Made by a program: the position numbers and the translations under genes | In this document: positions 8,318 to 16,914 of the stretch, one piece after another | Numbering within the stretch: the first letter of the stretch is position 1 | How the letters are laid out: every line of letters begins with the position of its first letter | DNA from: Microbacteriaceae bacterium | GTDB lineage: Bacteria; Actinomycetota; Actinomycetes; Actinomycetales; Microbacteriaceae | NCBI GenBank assembly: GCA_004297935.1 | Contig: SCRE01000021.1 | Location: forward strand, 186,001-250,000 | Direction: 5' to 3' | DNA: 64,000 bases | The notes under the pieces: model-generated | Told to the model about the DNA's origin: nothing | Databases searched by the model: none | Seen by the model: only the letters and a program-made list of their open reading frames with translations

Positions 8318-8358
8318 GGTCGAGTAGCGCGCGAGGAACGAGCACGCGTATCGAGACC
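8318..8358. repeat. REP-like element
   Basis: GGTCGAGTAGCGCGCGAGGA...GCGTATCGAGACC between the permease and ATPase genes of the exporter; ends are inverted repeats (GGTCGAG / CGAGACC type). It can fold and may tune expression between the two genes. Confidence 0.75.
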
Positions 8359-8384
8359 GCTCAAACCACAGAACGGATCATCCC

Positions 8385-9053
8385 ATGTACAGCCTCAGTA
8401 ACGTCACCAAGACCTACGCACAGTCCAAGCGCTCGGTCACCGCGTTGAACGATGTCAGCCTCGAGATCCCCGACGGCCAGATGGTCGCCGTGCAGGGGCC
8501 GACCGGCGGCGGCAAGTCGACCCTGCTGCAGATGCTCGGCGCGCTGGACCGGCCGACCTCCGGTTCGGTACAACTCGGCGCCTCGAGCCTGAGCACGATG
8601 AGCGACGGAAAGCTGGCCGGCATCCGTGCGAAGGAGATCGGCTTCGTGTTCCAGAGCTTCAACCTGATTCCGACACTCACCGGGCAGGAGAACGTGGAGA
8701 CCGGGCTCGCCCCGCTCGGCCTGCCCGCGAAGGACCGCGCACAGCGTGCGGCCGAGGCACTGGCATCCGTCGGACTCGCCGACCGCGGAAACCACCTGCC
8801 CGGCGAGCTGTCCGGAGGTCAGCAGCAGCGCGTCGCGATCGCGCGCGCACTCGTGAAAGAGCCCGGCGTGCTGCTCGCCGACGAACCGACCGGCGCCCTC
8901 GACGAAGACACCCGCGACGAGATCATGGACCTGCTCCAAGGCCTGTGGCGCGACCGCAACCTGACACTCGTGGTCGTCACGCACGACTCCGCAGTCGCTG
9001 CCCGCGCTCAGCGCCGTCTGCACATCAAGCGCGGCGTCGTGACCGAGAAGTAG
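8385..9053 (+). CDS. LolD/MacB-type ABC transporter ATP-binding protein
   Basis: 222 residues. Walker A GPTGGGKST at 38-46, Q loop FVFQSFNLIP at about 87-96, signature LSGGQQQR at 142-149, Walker B VLLADEP at 162-168, H loop VVTHD. The Walker A has Gly-Gly where most relatives have Ser-Gly, a tolerated change. It pairs with the FtsX-type permease directly upstream, from which it is separated by 75 bases containing a REP-like element. Confidence 0.93.
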   Translation: MYSLSNVTKTYAQSKRSVTALNDVSLEIPDGQMVAVQGPTGGGKSTLLQMLGALDRPTSGSVQLGASSLSTMSDGKLAGIRAKEIGFVFQSFNLIPTLTGQENVETGLAPLGLPAKDRAQRAAEALASVGLADRGNHLPGELSGGQQQRVAIARALVKEPGVLLADEPTGALDEDTRDEIMDLLQGLWRDRNLTLVVVTHDSAVAARAQRRLHIKRGVVTEK

Positions 9054-9216
9054 CCCGCCGCCGCTGGACCGGCGACCCCGACCGTTGACGACCCGACGCT
9101 CAGCGGCCTAGGCTGACGATCGAGTCGCCCTCTCGTGCATCACCGGGCAACTCTCCTGGATCAGCAGACAGGGTCGCACTGAGCTGGCACTCACGGTGTC
9201 GAGCGAAAGGCCTGTC

Positions 9217-10611
9217 ATGACCGATCCAGCAGTCCCGACCACAGGCAGCGCATTCCCGCGCGGTCGAATCTGGGTCAGGAACCCGCAGGCCGTCTTCACG
9301 GCGAATGACCTCGACGCGCGCGGCGGAATCGTGGTCGACCGCGGCGTCATCGTCGAGGTCCTCGCTGCCGGTGCAGTGCCCGCCGAGCCCTGCGCCCAGG
9401 TGTTCGACGCATCGAACCATGTCGTCATTCCCGGACTGATCAACACCCACCACCACTTCTACCAAACACTCACACGGGCGTGGGCGCCGGTCGTGAACAC
9501 ACCGCTGTTTCCATGGTTGAAGCTGTTGTATCCGATCTGGGCGCGACTGACGCCTCTGGATCTGGAGCTCGCGACCACCGTCGCGCTGGCCGAGCTGCTG
9601 CTCTCCGGTTGCACGACGGCCGCCGACCACCACTATCTCTTTCCGGCAGGCATGGAGAACGCCATCGACATCGAGGCGTCGGTCGTGCGCAGACTCGGCA
9701 TGCGCGCCACGCTGACGCGCGGATCGATGACGCTCGGCGAAGACGCAGGGGGATTGCCGCCGCAGTCGACCGTGCAAGACCCCGAGGTCATCCTCGAGGA
9801 CAGTGAACGCCTGATTCGCCACTACCACGAGCGCGCCGAAGGCGCCGTCATCCAGATCGCGCTGGCGCCGTGCTCACCGTTCTCGGTGAGCACGGGCATC
9901 ATGCGTGCCAGCGCCGAACTGGCGGAAGCACACGATGTCCGGCTGCACACGCACCTGGCGGAGACCATCGACGAGGAGGATTTCTGCCGCGAGAGGTTCG
10001 GGCTGCGCACCGTGGACTATCTGGAGAGCGTCGGGTGGCTGTCGTCGCGTACCTGGCTCGGCCACGGTATCCACTTCGACGATCGGGAGATCGCGCGCCT
10101 GGGAGCGGCCGGGATCGCCGTGGCGCATTGCCCGTCGTCGAACATGCGGCTGGCATCCGGAATCGCCCGTGTCGTCGAACTGGAGGATGCGGGCGTGCCG
10201 GTCGGCATCGGAGTCGACGGTTCTGCGTCGAACGACGCCTCCAACCTGATCTTGGAGACACGGCAGGCGTTGTATCTGCAACGCCTGAAATACGGCGCGG
10301 AAGCGGTAACGCCGGCACGTGCTCTCGGTTGGGCCACCCGCGGTTCCGCGCGGGCGCTCGGCAGACACGACATCGGCGAACTCGCACCGGGCAAACAAGC
10401 CGATCTGGCATTGTACACGCTCGACGAACTGCGATTCTCAGGCAGCCACGATCCGCTGTGCGCCCTGCTGCTCTGCGGCGCCGATCGCGCCGATCGCGTG
10501 ATGATCGGCGGATGCTGGCGCGTGGCCGACGGGCAGATCGTCGGGCTCGACATCCCCCGCCTGATCGCCCGGCATCGCGAGGCTGCGGCACGACTCATGG
10601 CGCACTCGTGA
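9217..10611 (+). CDS. 8-oxoguanine deaminase (amidohydrolase family)
   Basis: 464 residues from ATG 9217 (AAAGG 6 bases upstream); an in-frame GTG at 9196 is possible. Amidohydrolase metal ligands are visible: THHHFYQT, HTHLAE, WLGHGIHF and GVDGSASND. The sequence agrees closely along its length with the characterised Pseudomonas 8-oxoguanine deaminases (for example LFPWLKLLYPIWARLTP, TTAADHHYLFP, HCPSSNMRLASG), which hydrolyse 8-oxoguanine to urate and ammonia and also act on isocytosine-like bases. Likely cytosolic purine salvage or catabolism. No urate-degrading genes are adjacent. The stop is only 12 bases from the convergent dehydrogenase gene. Confidence 0.88.
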   Translation: MTDPAVPTTGSAFPRGRIWVRNPQAVFTANDLDARGGIVVDRGVIVEVLAAGAVPAEPCAQVFDASNHVVIPGLINTHHHFYQTLTRAWAPVVNTPLFPWLKLLYPIWARLTPLDLELATTVALAELLLSGCTTAADHHYLFPAGMENAIDIEASVVRRLGMRATLTRGSMTLGEDAGGLPPQSTVQDPEVILEDSERLIRHYHERAEGAVIQIALAPCSPFSVSTGIMRASAELAEAHDVRLHTHLAETIDEEDFCRERFGLRTVDYLESVGWLSSRTWLGHGIHFDDREIARLGAAGIAVAHCPSSNMRLASGIARVVELEDAGVPVGIGVDGSASNDASNLILETRQALYLQRLKYGAEAVTPARALGWATRGSARALGRHDIGELAPGKQADLALYTLDELRFSGSHDPLCALLLCGADRADRVMIGGCWRVADGQIVGLDIPRLIARHREAAARLMAHS

Positions 10612-10623
10612 GCACCGCGGCAG

Positions 10624-11724
10624 CTACTCCACGGAAACCCATCGGCCGCTCGCGGCGGCGTCGATGACCGCTTCGGTGATGCGGGCGGCGCGCAAGCCGT
10701 CCGCGAAGCGCGGCAGCCCCTCGGGTGTGGCTCCGCCGATGGCGGCGTAGCTGTCCGACACGAACGCGTTGAACGCATCCTGGTAGCCCTGCGGATGCCC
10801 CGCGGGCACCGTGATCAGCCGCGCAGCGTCCGGCGACAGCTGTTCCGCGTCGCGGGGGACCACCTGGGTGCCACGCCGGCGCCCGATCCACAATGTCTCC
10901 GGCTGCTCCTGATCGAACGCCAGAGACTCGGATGCGCCCGCCAACTCCACCTTCAGTCGGTTCTTGCGGCCCGGCGCCACCTGCGAGACGAGCAGCGTGC
11001 CCAGCGCCCCGGCCTCGGTTTCGATGACGACCGCAGCGGCATCCTCGGTCGCGATGGCGGAGTTCTGCGCCCGCGCGTCGAAATAGGTGCGCGTGGTCGC
11101 GGAAACCCGTGCGATGCGGTCGCCGCTGACGAACTCGACCAGATCGACCAGGTGCGAGCCGATGTCGGCGAACGCCCGCGATCGCCCGCCCTGCGCGCTG
11201 TCCACCCGCCAATTGTCGTCGTCGGATTCCAGCAGCCAGTCCTGCAGGTACGAACCATGCACACTGAGCAACCGGCCGAGCGCCCCGGAGCGCACGCGCG
11301 CCCTGGCCTCGCGCACCAGCGGATGGAAGCGGTAGACGAACGGAACGGTCGCGGTCATCCCGGCGGATGCGGCGAGCTCGGCAAGCTCCGCGGCGTCCGC
11401 CACTGTCGTCGCGAGCGGTTTCTCGCAGACGATGTGTTTGCCGGCACGGATGACCGCTGCGGCTTGCTCAGCATGCAGCACATTCGGAGTGCAGACGTGC
11501 ACGATGTCGATGTCGTCCGAGGCGAGCATGCCCTCGAGCGAGTCGAATGCCCGCTCGACGCCCAACTCGTCCGCGGCCTTCTCGCTGCGCACCGGGCTCG
11601 ACGAGACGATTCCGACGAGGCGGGCGCGAGCCGCCCGGGCGGCACGCGAATGCACCTGCGCCATGAACCCGCCGCCGACGAAACCGACACGACGCGCACT
11701 CGTGCCTGCGCTCACGCGTGTCAT
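10624..11724 (-). CDS. Gfo/Idh/MocA-family oxidoreductase
   Basis: 366 residues. Rossmann motif VGFVGGGFMAQVHSRA near the N-terminus, the family EKP motif (HIVCEKPLATT) with catalytic Lys, and DIGSHLVDLVEF with the catalytic His region. These enzymes oxidise sugars, inositols or related polyols with NAD(P). Last gene of a three-gene operon; its ATG overlaps the TGA of the preceding dehydrogenase (11721-11724). Regulated probably by the divergent ROK repressor. Confidence 0.9.
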   Translation of the reverse strand: MTRVSAGTSARRVGFVGGGFMAQVHSRAARAARARLVGIVSSSPVRSEKAADELGVERAFDSLEGMLASDDIDIVHVCTPNVLHAEQAAAVIRAGKHIVCEKPLATTVADAAELAELAASAGMTATVPFVYRFHPLVREARARVRSGALGRLLSVHGSYLQDWLLESDDDNWRVDSAQGGRSRAFADIGSHLVDLVEFVSGDRIARVSATTRTYFDARAQNSAIATEDAAAVVIETEAGALGTLLVSQVAPGRKNRLKVELAGASESLAFDQEQPETLWIGRRRGTQVVPRDAEQLSPDAARLITVPAGHPQGYQDAFNAFVSDSYAAIGGATPEGLPRFADGLRAARITEAVIDAAASGRWVSVE

Positions 11725-12857
11725 GCGCCGAACGTTCCGACGCGCGGATCCCAGTGCTCATCGAGCGGCGGCGCGACGACGACGGTGCTCGTCACGTCGA
11801 CCGGTCGATGCGCCTCGGCCGACTCGATGGTCGACACCATGACGTCGAGCACGTGGAACGCCTGCTCGGCCGATGCCCGCTCGGGCCGACCGGCGCGAAT
11901 CGCCTGAGCGAGTTCGACGACGCCGGTGCCACGGGTCGTGGTCGTTCCGGTCGCCGCGATCGTCTCGGTCTCGCCCGTGTCCGTTCTGTTCGGTCCGCGG
12001 TGGATGACCAGATCGCCGGTGAATGTGTTCGGATCCGGAACGACGAGGGTGCCGTCGACGCCGGCGACCTCGAACTGCGTGCGGGCCAGTTTGGAGTCGA
12101 AGCTGAAGATGCTCTGAGCGCTCTGCCCGCTCTCGAACTCGTAGAGGGCGCCGATGTGGGTCGGCACGGTGACGTCGAACTGCTCCCCGGCGCGAGGGCC
12201 CGAGCCGATCGTGCGCACAGCCTTGGCCTTCGACGCAGCCGCCGCCACCCGAACGATCGGCCCGAACAGCTGCACCAGCGCCGTCAGATAGTACGGTCCG
12301 ATGTCGAACAGCGGGCCGGCGCCCTCCTGGAACAGGAAGTCGGGGTTCGGATGCCACGACTCCGGCCCGGGGCTCTGCATCAGCGTGAGTGCGGTGAGTG
12401 GGGTGCCGATCGCTCCGGACTCGACGAGTCGCCGGGAAGACTGAATGCCCGCACCGAGGAACGTGTCTGGCGCCGTCGCGGCTCGCAGACCCGCGGTGTG
12501 CGCAGCATCCAGAAGCCGGCGCCCCTGAACGCGGTCGAGCGCGAACGGCTTCTCGCTCCAGACGTGCTTGCCCGCCGCGAGCACCTGCAGCGCGACATCG
12601 ACGTGCACCTTCGGAATGGTGAGGTTGACGACGATCTCGATCGCATCATCGGCGAGCAGCTGCGCAACAGAACCGGATGCCGGCACATCGTATTTCTCCG
12701 CCTGCGCGGCGGCCCGGGGCTCGTCGATGTCCGCGACGAAGCGCACCTGGAGGTCGGGGAACGTCGTCAGGTTGCCGAGGTATTCGTTGCTAATGACCCC
12801 GGCGCCGATCACGCCGACGCCGACGCGCCCGGTACCGCTTGCTCCGGCGCCGCTCAC
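11721..12857 (-). CDS. Gfo/Idh/MocA-family oxidoreductase (second copy)
   Basis: 378 residues. VGVIGAGVISNEYL dinucleotide site, EKPFALD with catalytic Lys, and FDIGPYYLTALVQLFG. Only distantly similar to its downstream neighbour, so not a recent duplication. Overlaps both neighbours by 4 bases (ATGA at 12854-12857 and 11721-11724). Two dehydrogenases with a xylose-isomerase-like epimerase are typical of inositol, glucoside or keto-sugar catabolic operons in actinobacteria; the exact substrate is unknown. Confidence 0.9.
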   Translation of the reverse strand: MSGAGASGTGRVGVGVIGAGVISNEYLGNLTTFPDLQVRFVADIDEPRAAAQAEKYDVPASGSVAQLLADDAIEIVVNLTIPKVHVDVALQVLAAGKHVWSEKPFALDRVQGRRLLDAAHTAGLRAATAPDTFLGAGIQSSRRLVESGAIGTPLTALTLMQSPGPESWHPNPDFLFQEGAGPLFDIGPYYLTALVQLFGPIVRVAAAASKAKAVRTIGSGPRAGEQFDVTVPTHIGALYEFESGQSAQSIFSFDSKLARTQFEVAGVDGTLVVPDPNTFTGDLVIHRGPNRTDTGETETIAATGTTTTRGTGVVELAQAIRAGRPERASAEQAFHVLDVMVSTIESAEAHRPVDVTSTVVVAPPLDEHWDPRVGTFGA

Positions 12858-13600
12858 GCGAGGTTCTCCTTCACCAGGTAGGCGTAGCTGTCGGCAACGG
12901 CCTGGAAACGGTCACCACGCGAGTCATCGAGTTCGATGACCCGCAGCGCATCCGGAGCGGCCTCGACGATGTCACGCACCGGCATCGATCCGTTGCCGAC
13001 CGCCACCTGGTCTTTGTTGTCCGTGGTACCGGGGCCGTCCTTGACGTGCAGTGCGACGACGCGGCCGCCGAGTCGTTCCAGCAGCGCAACGGGGTCCTGC
13101 CCGCCGACCGCCGCCCAGTAGGTGTCGACCTCGAGCACGACCGCGTCATCGAGCTGGTCGGCGAACACCTCGAGCGCCGACCTCCCGTCGATGATGCTCT
13201 CGAGCTCGTGATCGTGATTGTGATAGCCGATGCGGATGCCATACCCGGCTGCGATCTTCGCGGCAGCGTTGAGCGCGGCGGCGGTCTTCGCGATGTCCGC
13301 GGCGTGCTGCCAGAACTCGGGTGCGACGTACGGATCGATCACGGTCTGGATGCCGAGCGCACGCGCCTGCCCGAACACGGCGACCTGGTCGACGTCGGCG
13401 CCGAGCAGGTGCACGTGGGCGGTCGGAGCGCTCAGGCCGGCAGCTGCGAGGCCGGCAGCCAAGCCGGCGAAGTCGGTGAAGGCGAAGGGTTCGACCTGCG
13501 TGAACCCGACCTCCGCGAGACGCACGAGCGTGCCCGGAAGGTCTTCCTGCAGTGCCTCGCGCACGGTGTACAGCTGAACGGACAGTTTCGACGACGACAC
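12854..13600 (-). CDS. Sugar phosphate isomerase/epimerase (xylose-isomerase-like TIM barrel)
   Basis: 248 residues from GTG 13600, chosen because AGGAG sits 5-6 bases upstream; an ATG at 13612 includes that site. Starts SSSKLSVQLYTVREAL and has the AP-endonuclease-2 barrel metal-binding pattern: YHNHDHELE, LEVDTYWAAVGGQDP, ALHVKDGPG and ELDDSRGD. Family members epimerise or dehydrate keto-sugars and inosose intermediates. First gene of the operon with two Gfo/Idh/MocA dehydrogenases. Confidence 0.87.
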   Translation of the reverse strand: MSSSKLSVQLYTVREALQEDLPGTLVRLAEVGFTQVEPFAFTDFAGLAAGLAAAGLSAPTAHVHLLGADVDQVAVFGQARALGIQTVIDPYVAPEFWQHAADIAKTAAALNAAAKIAAGYGIRIGYHNHDHELESIIDGRSALEVFADQLDDAVVLEVDTYWAAVGGQDPVALLERLGGRVVALHVKDGPGTTDNKDQVAVGNGSMPVRDIVEAAPDALRVIELDDSRGDRFQAVADSYAYLVKENLA

Positions 13601-13615
13601 GATTCTCCTCATTGA

Positions 13616-13641
13616 GTGGCAATGAATAGTGGCAATGAATA
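13616..13641. promoter_or_regulatory. 13-bp direct repeat before sugar operon, candidate operator
   Basis: GTGGCAATGAATA occurs twice back to back, 16 to 41 bases upstream of the isomerase start and 137 bases from the ROK gene. Its position in the divergent control region makes it a candidate site for the ROK regulator, or an element of the 5' leader. Inference only. Confidence 0.35.
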
Positions 13642-13777
13642 TTGACGGGCACGGCCCGGTGGACAGCACGGCTGGAATGCTTCCATTCAATCAGACTTTT
13701 GCCAAGAGTCAATCAAAAGAGAACCGATCATCGACATTCTTTCGAATAGGACTCGATCGATGTGATTCAATGGCCTC

Positions 13778-14941
13778 ATGGCCGACCCACAACGCAGCGA
13801 CGCACTGCTCGGCGACGGCGCCGCCGACCTGCTCAGGGTTCTTCGAGACGGAACCCCGCGAACCCGCGCCCAGTTGGCCGAACTGACCGGGCTCGCCCGC
13901 TCGACCGTTGCCGCACGGCTCGAGCCGCTGATCGCATCCGGGCTGGTCTGCCCGGCAGGCGACGATGCGTCCAGCGGCGGGCGCCCGCCCGCCCGGCTCG
14001 CGTTCAACCCGAGCGCACGCATCCTGATCGCCGTCGATCTGGGTGCGACGCACGGCGTCGTCGCCATCAGCGATCTGGCCGGAACCATGCTGCTGACCGA
14101 GTCGACCGAGCTGCGCATCGCGGACGGCCCGGAGCCCATACTCGACTGGGCCACGACGACGACGGCCCGCCTTCTGAAGCGCGTGGGGCGGCGGGCCAGC
14201 GATCTCGCCGGCGTCGGCATCGGGCTTCCGGGCCCGGTCGAACACTCGACCGGCATGCCGACGAATCCCCCGATCATGCCCGGTTGGAACCGCTTCGACG
14301 TCCCCGGTTACATGCGCCGCAGCTTCGACGTGCCGATCCTCGTGGACAATGACGTGAACGTGCTCGCGCTCGGTGAGCATGCCGTCTCCTGGCCCGGCGA
14401 AGACAATCTGCTGTTCGTCAAGGTCTCCACCGGCATCGGCGCCGGGATCATCGCAGGCGGACAACTGCAGCGCGGCGCCCAGGGCTCTGCGGGCGATCTT
14501 GGTCACGTGCGCGTTCCGTTCAGCAGCAACACCCCGCGACACGGTGCGGCGGACGCCGATCTGGAAGCACTCGCGAGTGGGCCGGCGATCGCCCGATCGA
14601 TCGCAGAACACGGCATTCCGGCTGCGACCAATGCGGATGTGCTGGCTCTCGCCGCCGCGAGCGACGCGACTGCGGTCGCGGCGATCCGCCAGGCCGGTCG
14701 CGACCTCGGCGAGGTGTTGGCGACGAGCGTCAACCTGCTGAACCCGTCTGTGCTCGTCATCGGCGGCAGCATCGCCCGAGCGGGCGAACACCTGCTCGCC
14801 GGCGTTCGCGAGGTCGTCTATCGGCAGTCGACACCCCTGGCCACACAACATCTGAAGATCGTGCCGGCCGAGGCCGGCGAGACGGGTGGCGTGCTGGGTG
14901 CCGCCATCATGGTCGCAGACCACCTGCTGTCTCCGGTTTGA
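13778..14941 (+). CDS. ROK-family transcriptional regulator
   Basis: 387 residues. N-terminal winged helix (about 15-75: LAELTGLARSTVAARLEPL), then a ROK sugar-kinase fold (ILIAVDLGATHGVVAI, VGIGLPGPVEHSTG, ILVDNDVNVLALGEH, VKVSTGIGAGIIAGG). The usual ROK zinc motif CxCGxxGCxE is absent; the equivalent segment reads GHVRVPFSSNTPRHGAAD without cysteines. It is divergent from the sugar operon it probably controls, with a 177-base shared control region. Confidence 0.88.
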   Translation: MADPQRSDALLGDGAADLLRVLRDGTPRTRAQLAELTGLARSTVAARLEPLIASGLVCPAGDDASSGGRPPARLAFNPSARILIAVDLGATHGVVAISDLAGTMLLTESTELRIADGPEPILDWATTTTARLLKRVGRRASDLAGVGIGLPGPVEHSTGMPTNPPIMPGWNRFDVPGYMRRSFDVPILVDNDVNVLALGEHAVSWPGEDNLLFVKVSTGIGAGIIAGGQLQRGAQGSAGDLGHVRVPFSSNTPRHGAADADLEALASGPAIARSIAEHGIPAATNADVLALAAASDATAVAAIRQAGRDLGEVLATSVNLLNPSVLVIGGSIARAGEHLLAGVREVVYRQSTPLATQHLKIVPAEAGETGGVLGAAIMVADHLLSPV

Positions 14942-14948
14942 CCGCTCG

Positions 14949-15122
14949 ATCGCTGGCGCGATTGCCTCAGCTCCACCGCCACCCTTCGCTCGCAGGCTCG
15001 CTGGCGACAAGGGTCGCGCAATCGCTGGCGCGATTGCCTCAGCTCCACCGCCACCCTTCGCTCGCAGGCTCGCTCGGCGCTGGGGTCGCGCAATCGCTGG
15101 CGCGATTGCCTCAGCTCCACCG
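14949..15122. repeat. 72-bp tandem repeat, 2.4 copies (REP type 2)
   Basis: ATCGCTGGCGCGATTGCCTC begins at 14949, 15021 and 15093, an exact 72-bp period. Each unit carries a small hairpin (AATCGC-TGGC-GCGATT). Related single copies are at 31278-31350 and 34938-35010. The unit is a multiple of three and stays open in frame, but no product is suggested. Confidence 0.85.
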
Positions 15123-15141
15123 CGCACGACACAATGGACGA

Positions 15142-15834
15142 GTGACCGACACGATGCTCTCCCTGTTCGCAGTCGAAGACGCTGCGCAGGCCACGAGCCG
15201 GTCCGCGGTTGCATGCCCAGCCATCGCCGCGAACTCGCCCGCACCGGCACGGTCGATGGCATCCTCCTATCGGTCGCGCATCGTCGCCGACTCGACCGAT
15301 CGGGTCGCATGGTTGCGGGCACGCAGCCGCGGCATCACCGCAACGGACGTCGCCGGGCTCTCCACGCAGCACTCCGTCCGCGCGGCGGCGCGGCAGAAGC
15401 TGCACGGCAGTGGATTCTCCGGCAACGTCTTCACGGACCACGGCAGGGCCCGGGAACCGGAGATCGCCGCGTGGGTGCGCAGCAACTACGGAATCGAACC
15501 GAGCACATCCCTGTTCCGTTCCGCACATGACGCGCGGCATCTCGCCACCCCGGACGGCGTCGTGCTGCGCGCTGCCGACACGCTCGAACTGGCGGAGATC
15601 AAGACGACGAACAAATCGTGGCGCAGCATCCCCCGTCACTATCTGCGCCAGGTCTGGTGGCAGCAATACGTGCTCGGCGCGGAACGCACCCTGTTCGTCT
15701 GGGAACAGCACGAGAATTTCGTGCCCGTCGCGGAGCCGGAGTGCCGCTGGATCGACCGTGACGACAATCAGATCGCCATCCTCGTCGGGCTCGCCGATCA
15801 ACTGCTCAACCTGCTGACGACGGGACGCTCTTGA
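15142..15834 (+). CDS. YqaJ-like PD-(D/E)XK nuclease-fold protein
   Basis: 230 residues from GTG 15142 (ATG 15154 is an alternative). The central part has the YqaJ/lambda-exonuclease pattern: ITATDVAGL near the start, GRAREPEIAAWV, then ATPDGVVL and LAEIKTTNKSW, giving the D...ExK active site, and YLRQVWWQQYVLG. Phage relatives are alkaline exonucleases or recombination nucleases; isolated chromosomal versions are of unknown role. No phage genes surround it. Its stop overlaps a TTG that could start the next gene. Confidence 0.75.
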   Translation: MTDTMLSLFAVEDAAQATSRSAVACPAIAANSPAPARSMASSYRSRIVADSTDRVAWLRARSRGITATDVAGLSTQHSVRAAARQKLHGSGFSGNVFTDHGRAREPEIAAWVRSNYGIEPSTSLFRSAHDARHLATPDGVVLRAADTLELAEIKTTNKSWRSIPRHYLRQVWWQQYVLGAERTLFVWEQHENFVPVAEPECRWIDRDDNQIAILVGLADQLLNLLTTGRS

Positions 15835-15911
15835 TCGGCGATCGGGCCTCGTGTGAGGATGCTGCGCCACAGGCAGCGCTCTCGTCGCGATCCGAACGAC
15901 TGCCGCAGACC

Positions 15912-16865
15912 ATGCATGCGATCGTGAACGATGCGCCAGGCGACCCCGAGATGCTCCGTCTGGCGAATGTGCCGCTGCCCGACCGATTCGGCTCCGAGTT
16001 CCTGATCCGGGTGCACGCCGCCGGGTTGAATCCGATCGACGCGAAGACGCGAGCCGGCCGCGGGGTGGCCTCAGGCATCCGCTCGTATCCGGTCATCCTC
16101 GGGCAGGATTTCAGCGGTGTGGTCGTCGCTTCGCCCTACGAGGCGCATCCGCTTCAGCCGGGCACCGAGGTCTTCGGCATGGTGTCGGTGCCGCGCTATT
16201 CCGGCAGTTTCGCGGAATACGTCGCCGCGCCGGAACTGAGTCTGGCCCGCAAGCCCGTCTCGCTTTCGCACGTCGAGGCCGCCGGTGTCCCGGTCGCAGC
16301 GCTCACCGCCTGGGGAGCCGTCGTCGACATCGCACACGCGCAGGCCGGGCAGCGGATGCTCATCCATGCCGGCAGCGGCGGCGTCGGTCACTTCGCGGTG
16401 CAGTTCGCCGCCCTGCGGGGTGCGCATGTGATCGCGACAGCATCCGCCCGCAATCTCGACTGGCTGCGCTCTCTCGGTGCAACGGAGGTGATCGACTACT
16501 CCGCGCAGCGCTTCGACGAGGTCGCACGCGACGTCGATGTCGTGATCGACCTCATCGGCGACGTGTACGACAACACCGGCACGCGATCGCTCACCGCGCT
16601 TCGCCCGGGAGGCCTGCTTGTGAACATCCCCACCGGCAGCTGGCCGAACGTGATCGCGGATGCCGCGGCAGCCGGCATCCGCGCGAGCCGCTACAAGGTG
16701 GCGCCGGATGCCCGCACGCTCACCACGATCGGCACCCTCATCGACGCGGGGGCCGTGCGCGTTCACGTCGACACCGTATTCGACCTCGCGGATGCCGCCG
16801 CCGCACACCGCGCGCTCGAAACCAGCCACACACGCGGCAAGATCGTCGTGTCTGTGGCCGGCTGA
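15912..16865 (+). CDS. Quinone oxidoreductase-like MDR enzyme
   Basis: 317 residues from ATG 15912; an in-frame TTG at 15831 overlapping the previous stop would add 27 residues without family similarity. MDR fold: HAAGLNPIDAKTRAG, GQDFSGVVV, catalytic domain to about 120, and NADP site HAGSGGVGHFAVQFA. The structural and catalytic zinc ligands of alcohol dehydrogenases are absent, as in zeta-crystallin/quinone reductases. Stand-alone gene, convergent with the APC permease. Confidence 0.85.
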   Translation: MHAIVNDAPGDPEMLRLANVPLPDRFGSEFLIRVHAAGLNPIDAKTRAGRGVASGIRSYPVILGQDFSGVVVASPYEAHPLQPGTEVFGMVSVPRYSGSFAEYVAAPELSLARKPVSLSHVEAAGVPVAALTAWGAVVDIAHAQAGQRMLIHAGSGGVGHFAVQFAALRGAHVIATASARNLDWLRSLGATEVIDYSAQRFDEVARDVDVVIDLIGDVYDNTGTRSLTALRPGGLLVNIPTGSWPNVIADAAAAGIRASRYKVAPDARTLTTIGTLIDAGAVRVHVDTVFDLADAAAAHRALETSHTRGKIVVSVAG

Positions 16866-16877
16866 CGAGCCTCGTTG

Positions 16878-16913
16878 CCGGGCCAGGGCTGCGCGCCGGG
16901 CTCAGGCTGCGCG
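16878..16913. repeat. 18-bp tandem repeat, 2 copies
   Basis: CCGGGCCAGGGCTGCGCG at 16878-16895 is followed by a copy with two changes at 16896-16913, between the convergent oxidoreductase and permease genes. Confidence 0.8.
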
Positions 16914-16914
16914 G

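Noticed and set aside
14949-15122. Array of repeats considered as CRISPR
   Set aside because: Units are 72-bp head-to-tail copies without unique spacers, there are only 2.4 copies and no cas genes.
14938-15141. N-terminal extension of the YqaJ-like gene through the tandem repeats
   Set aside because: Although open in frame, the extension only translates REP repeats; the GTG at 15142 fits the domain start.
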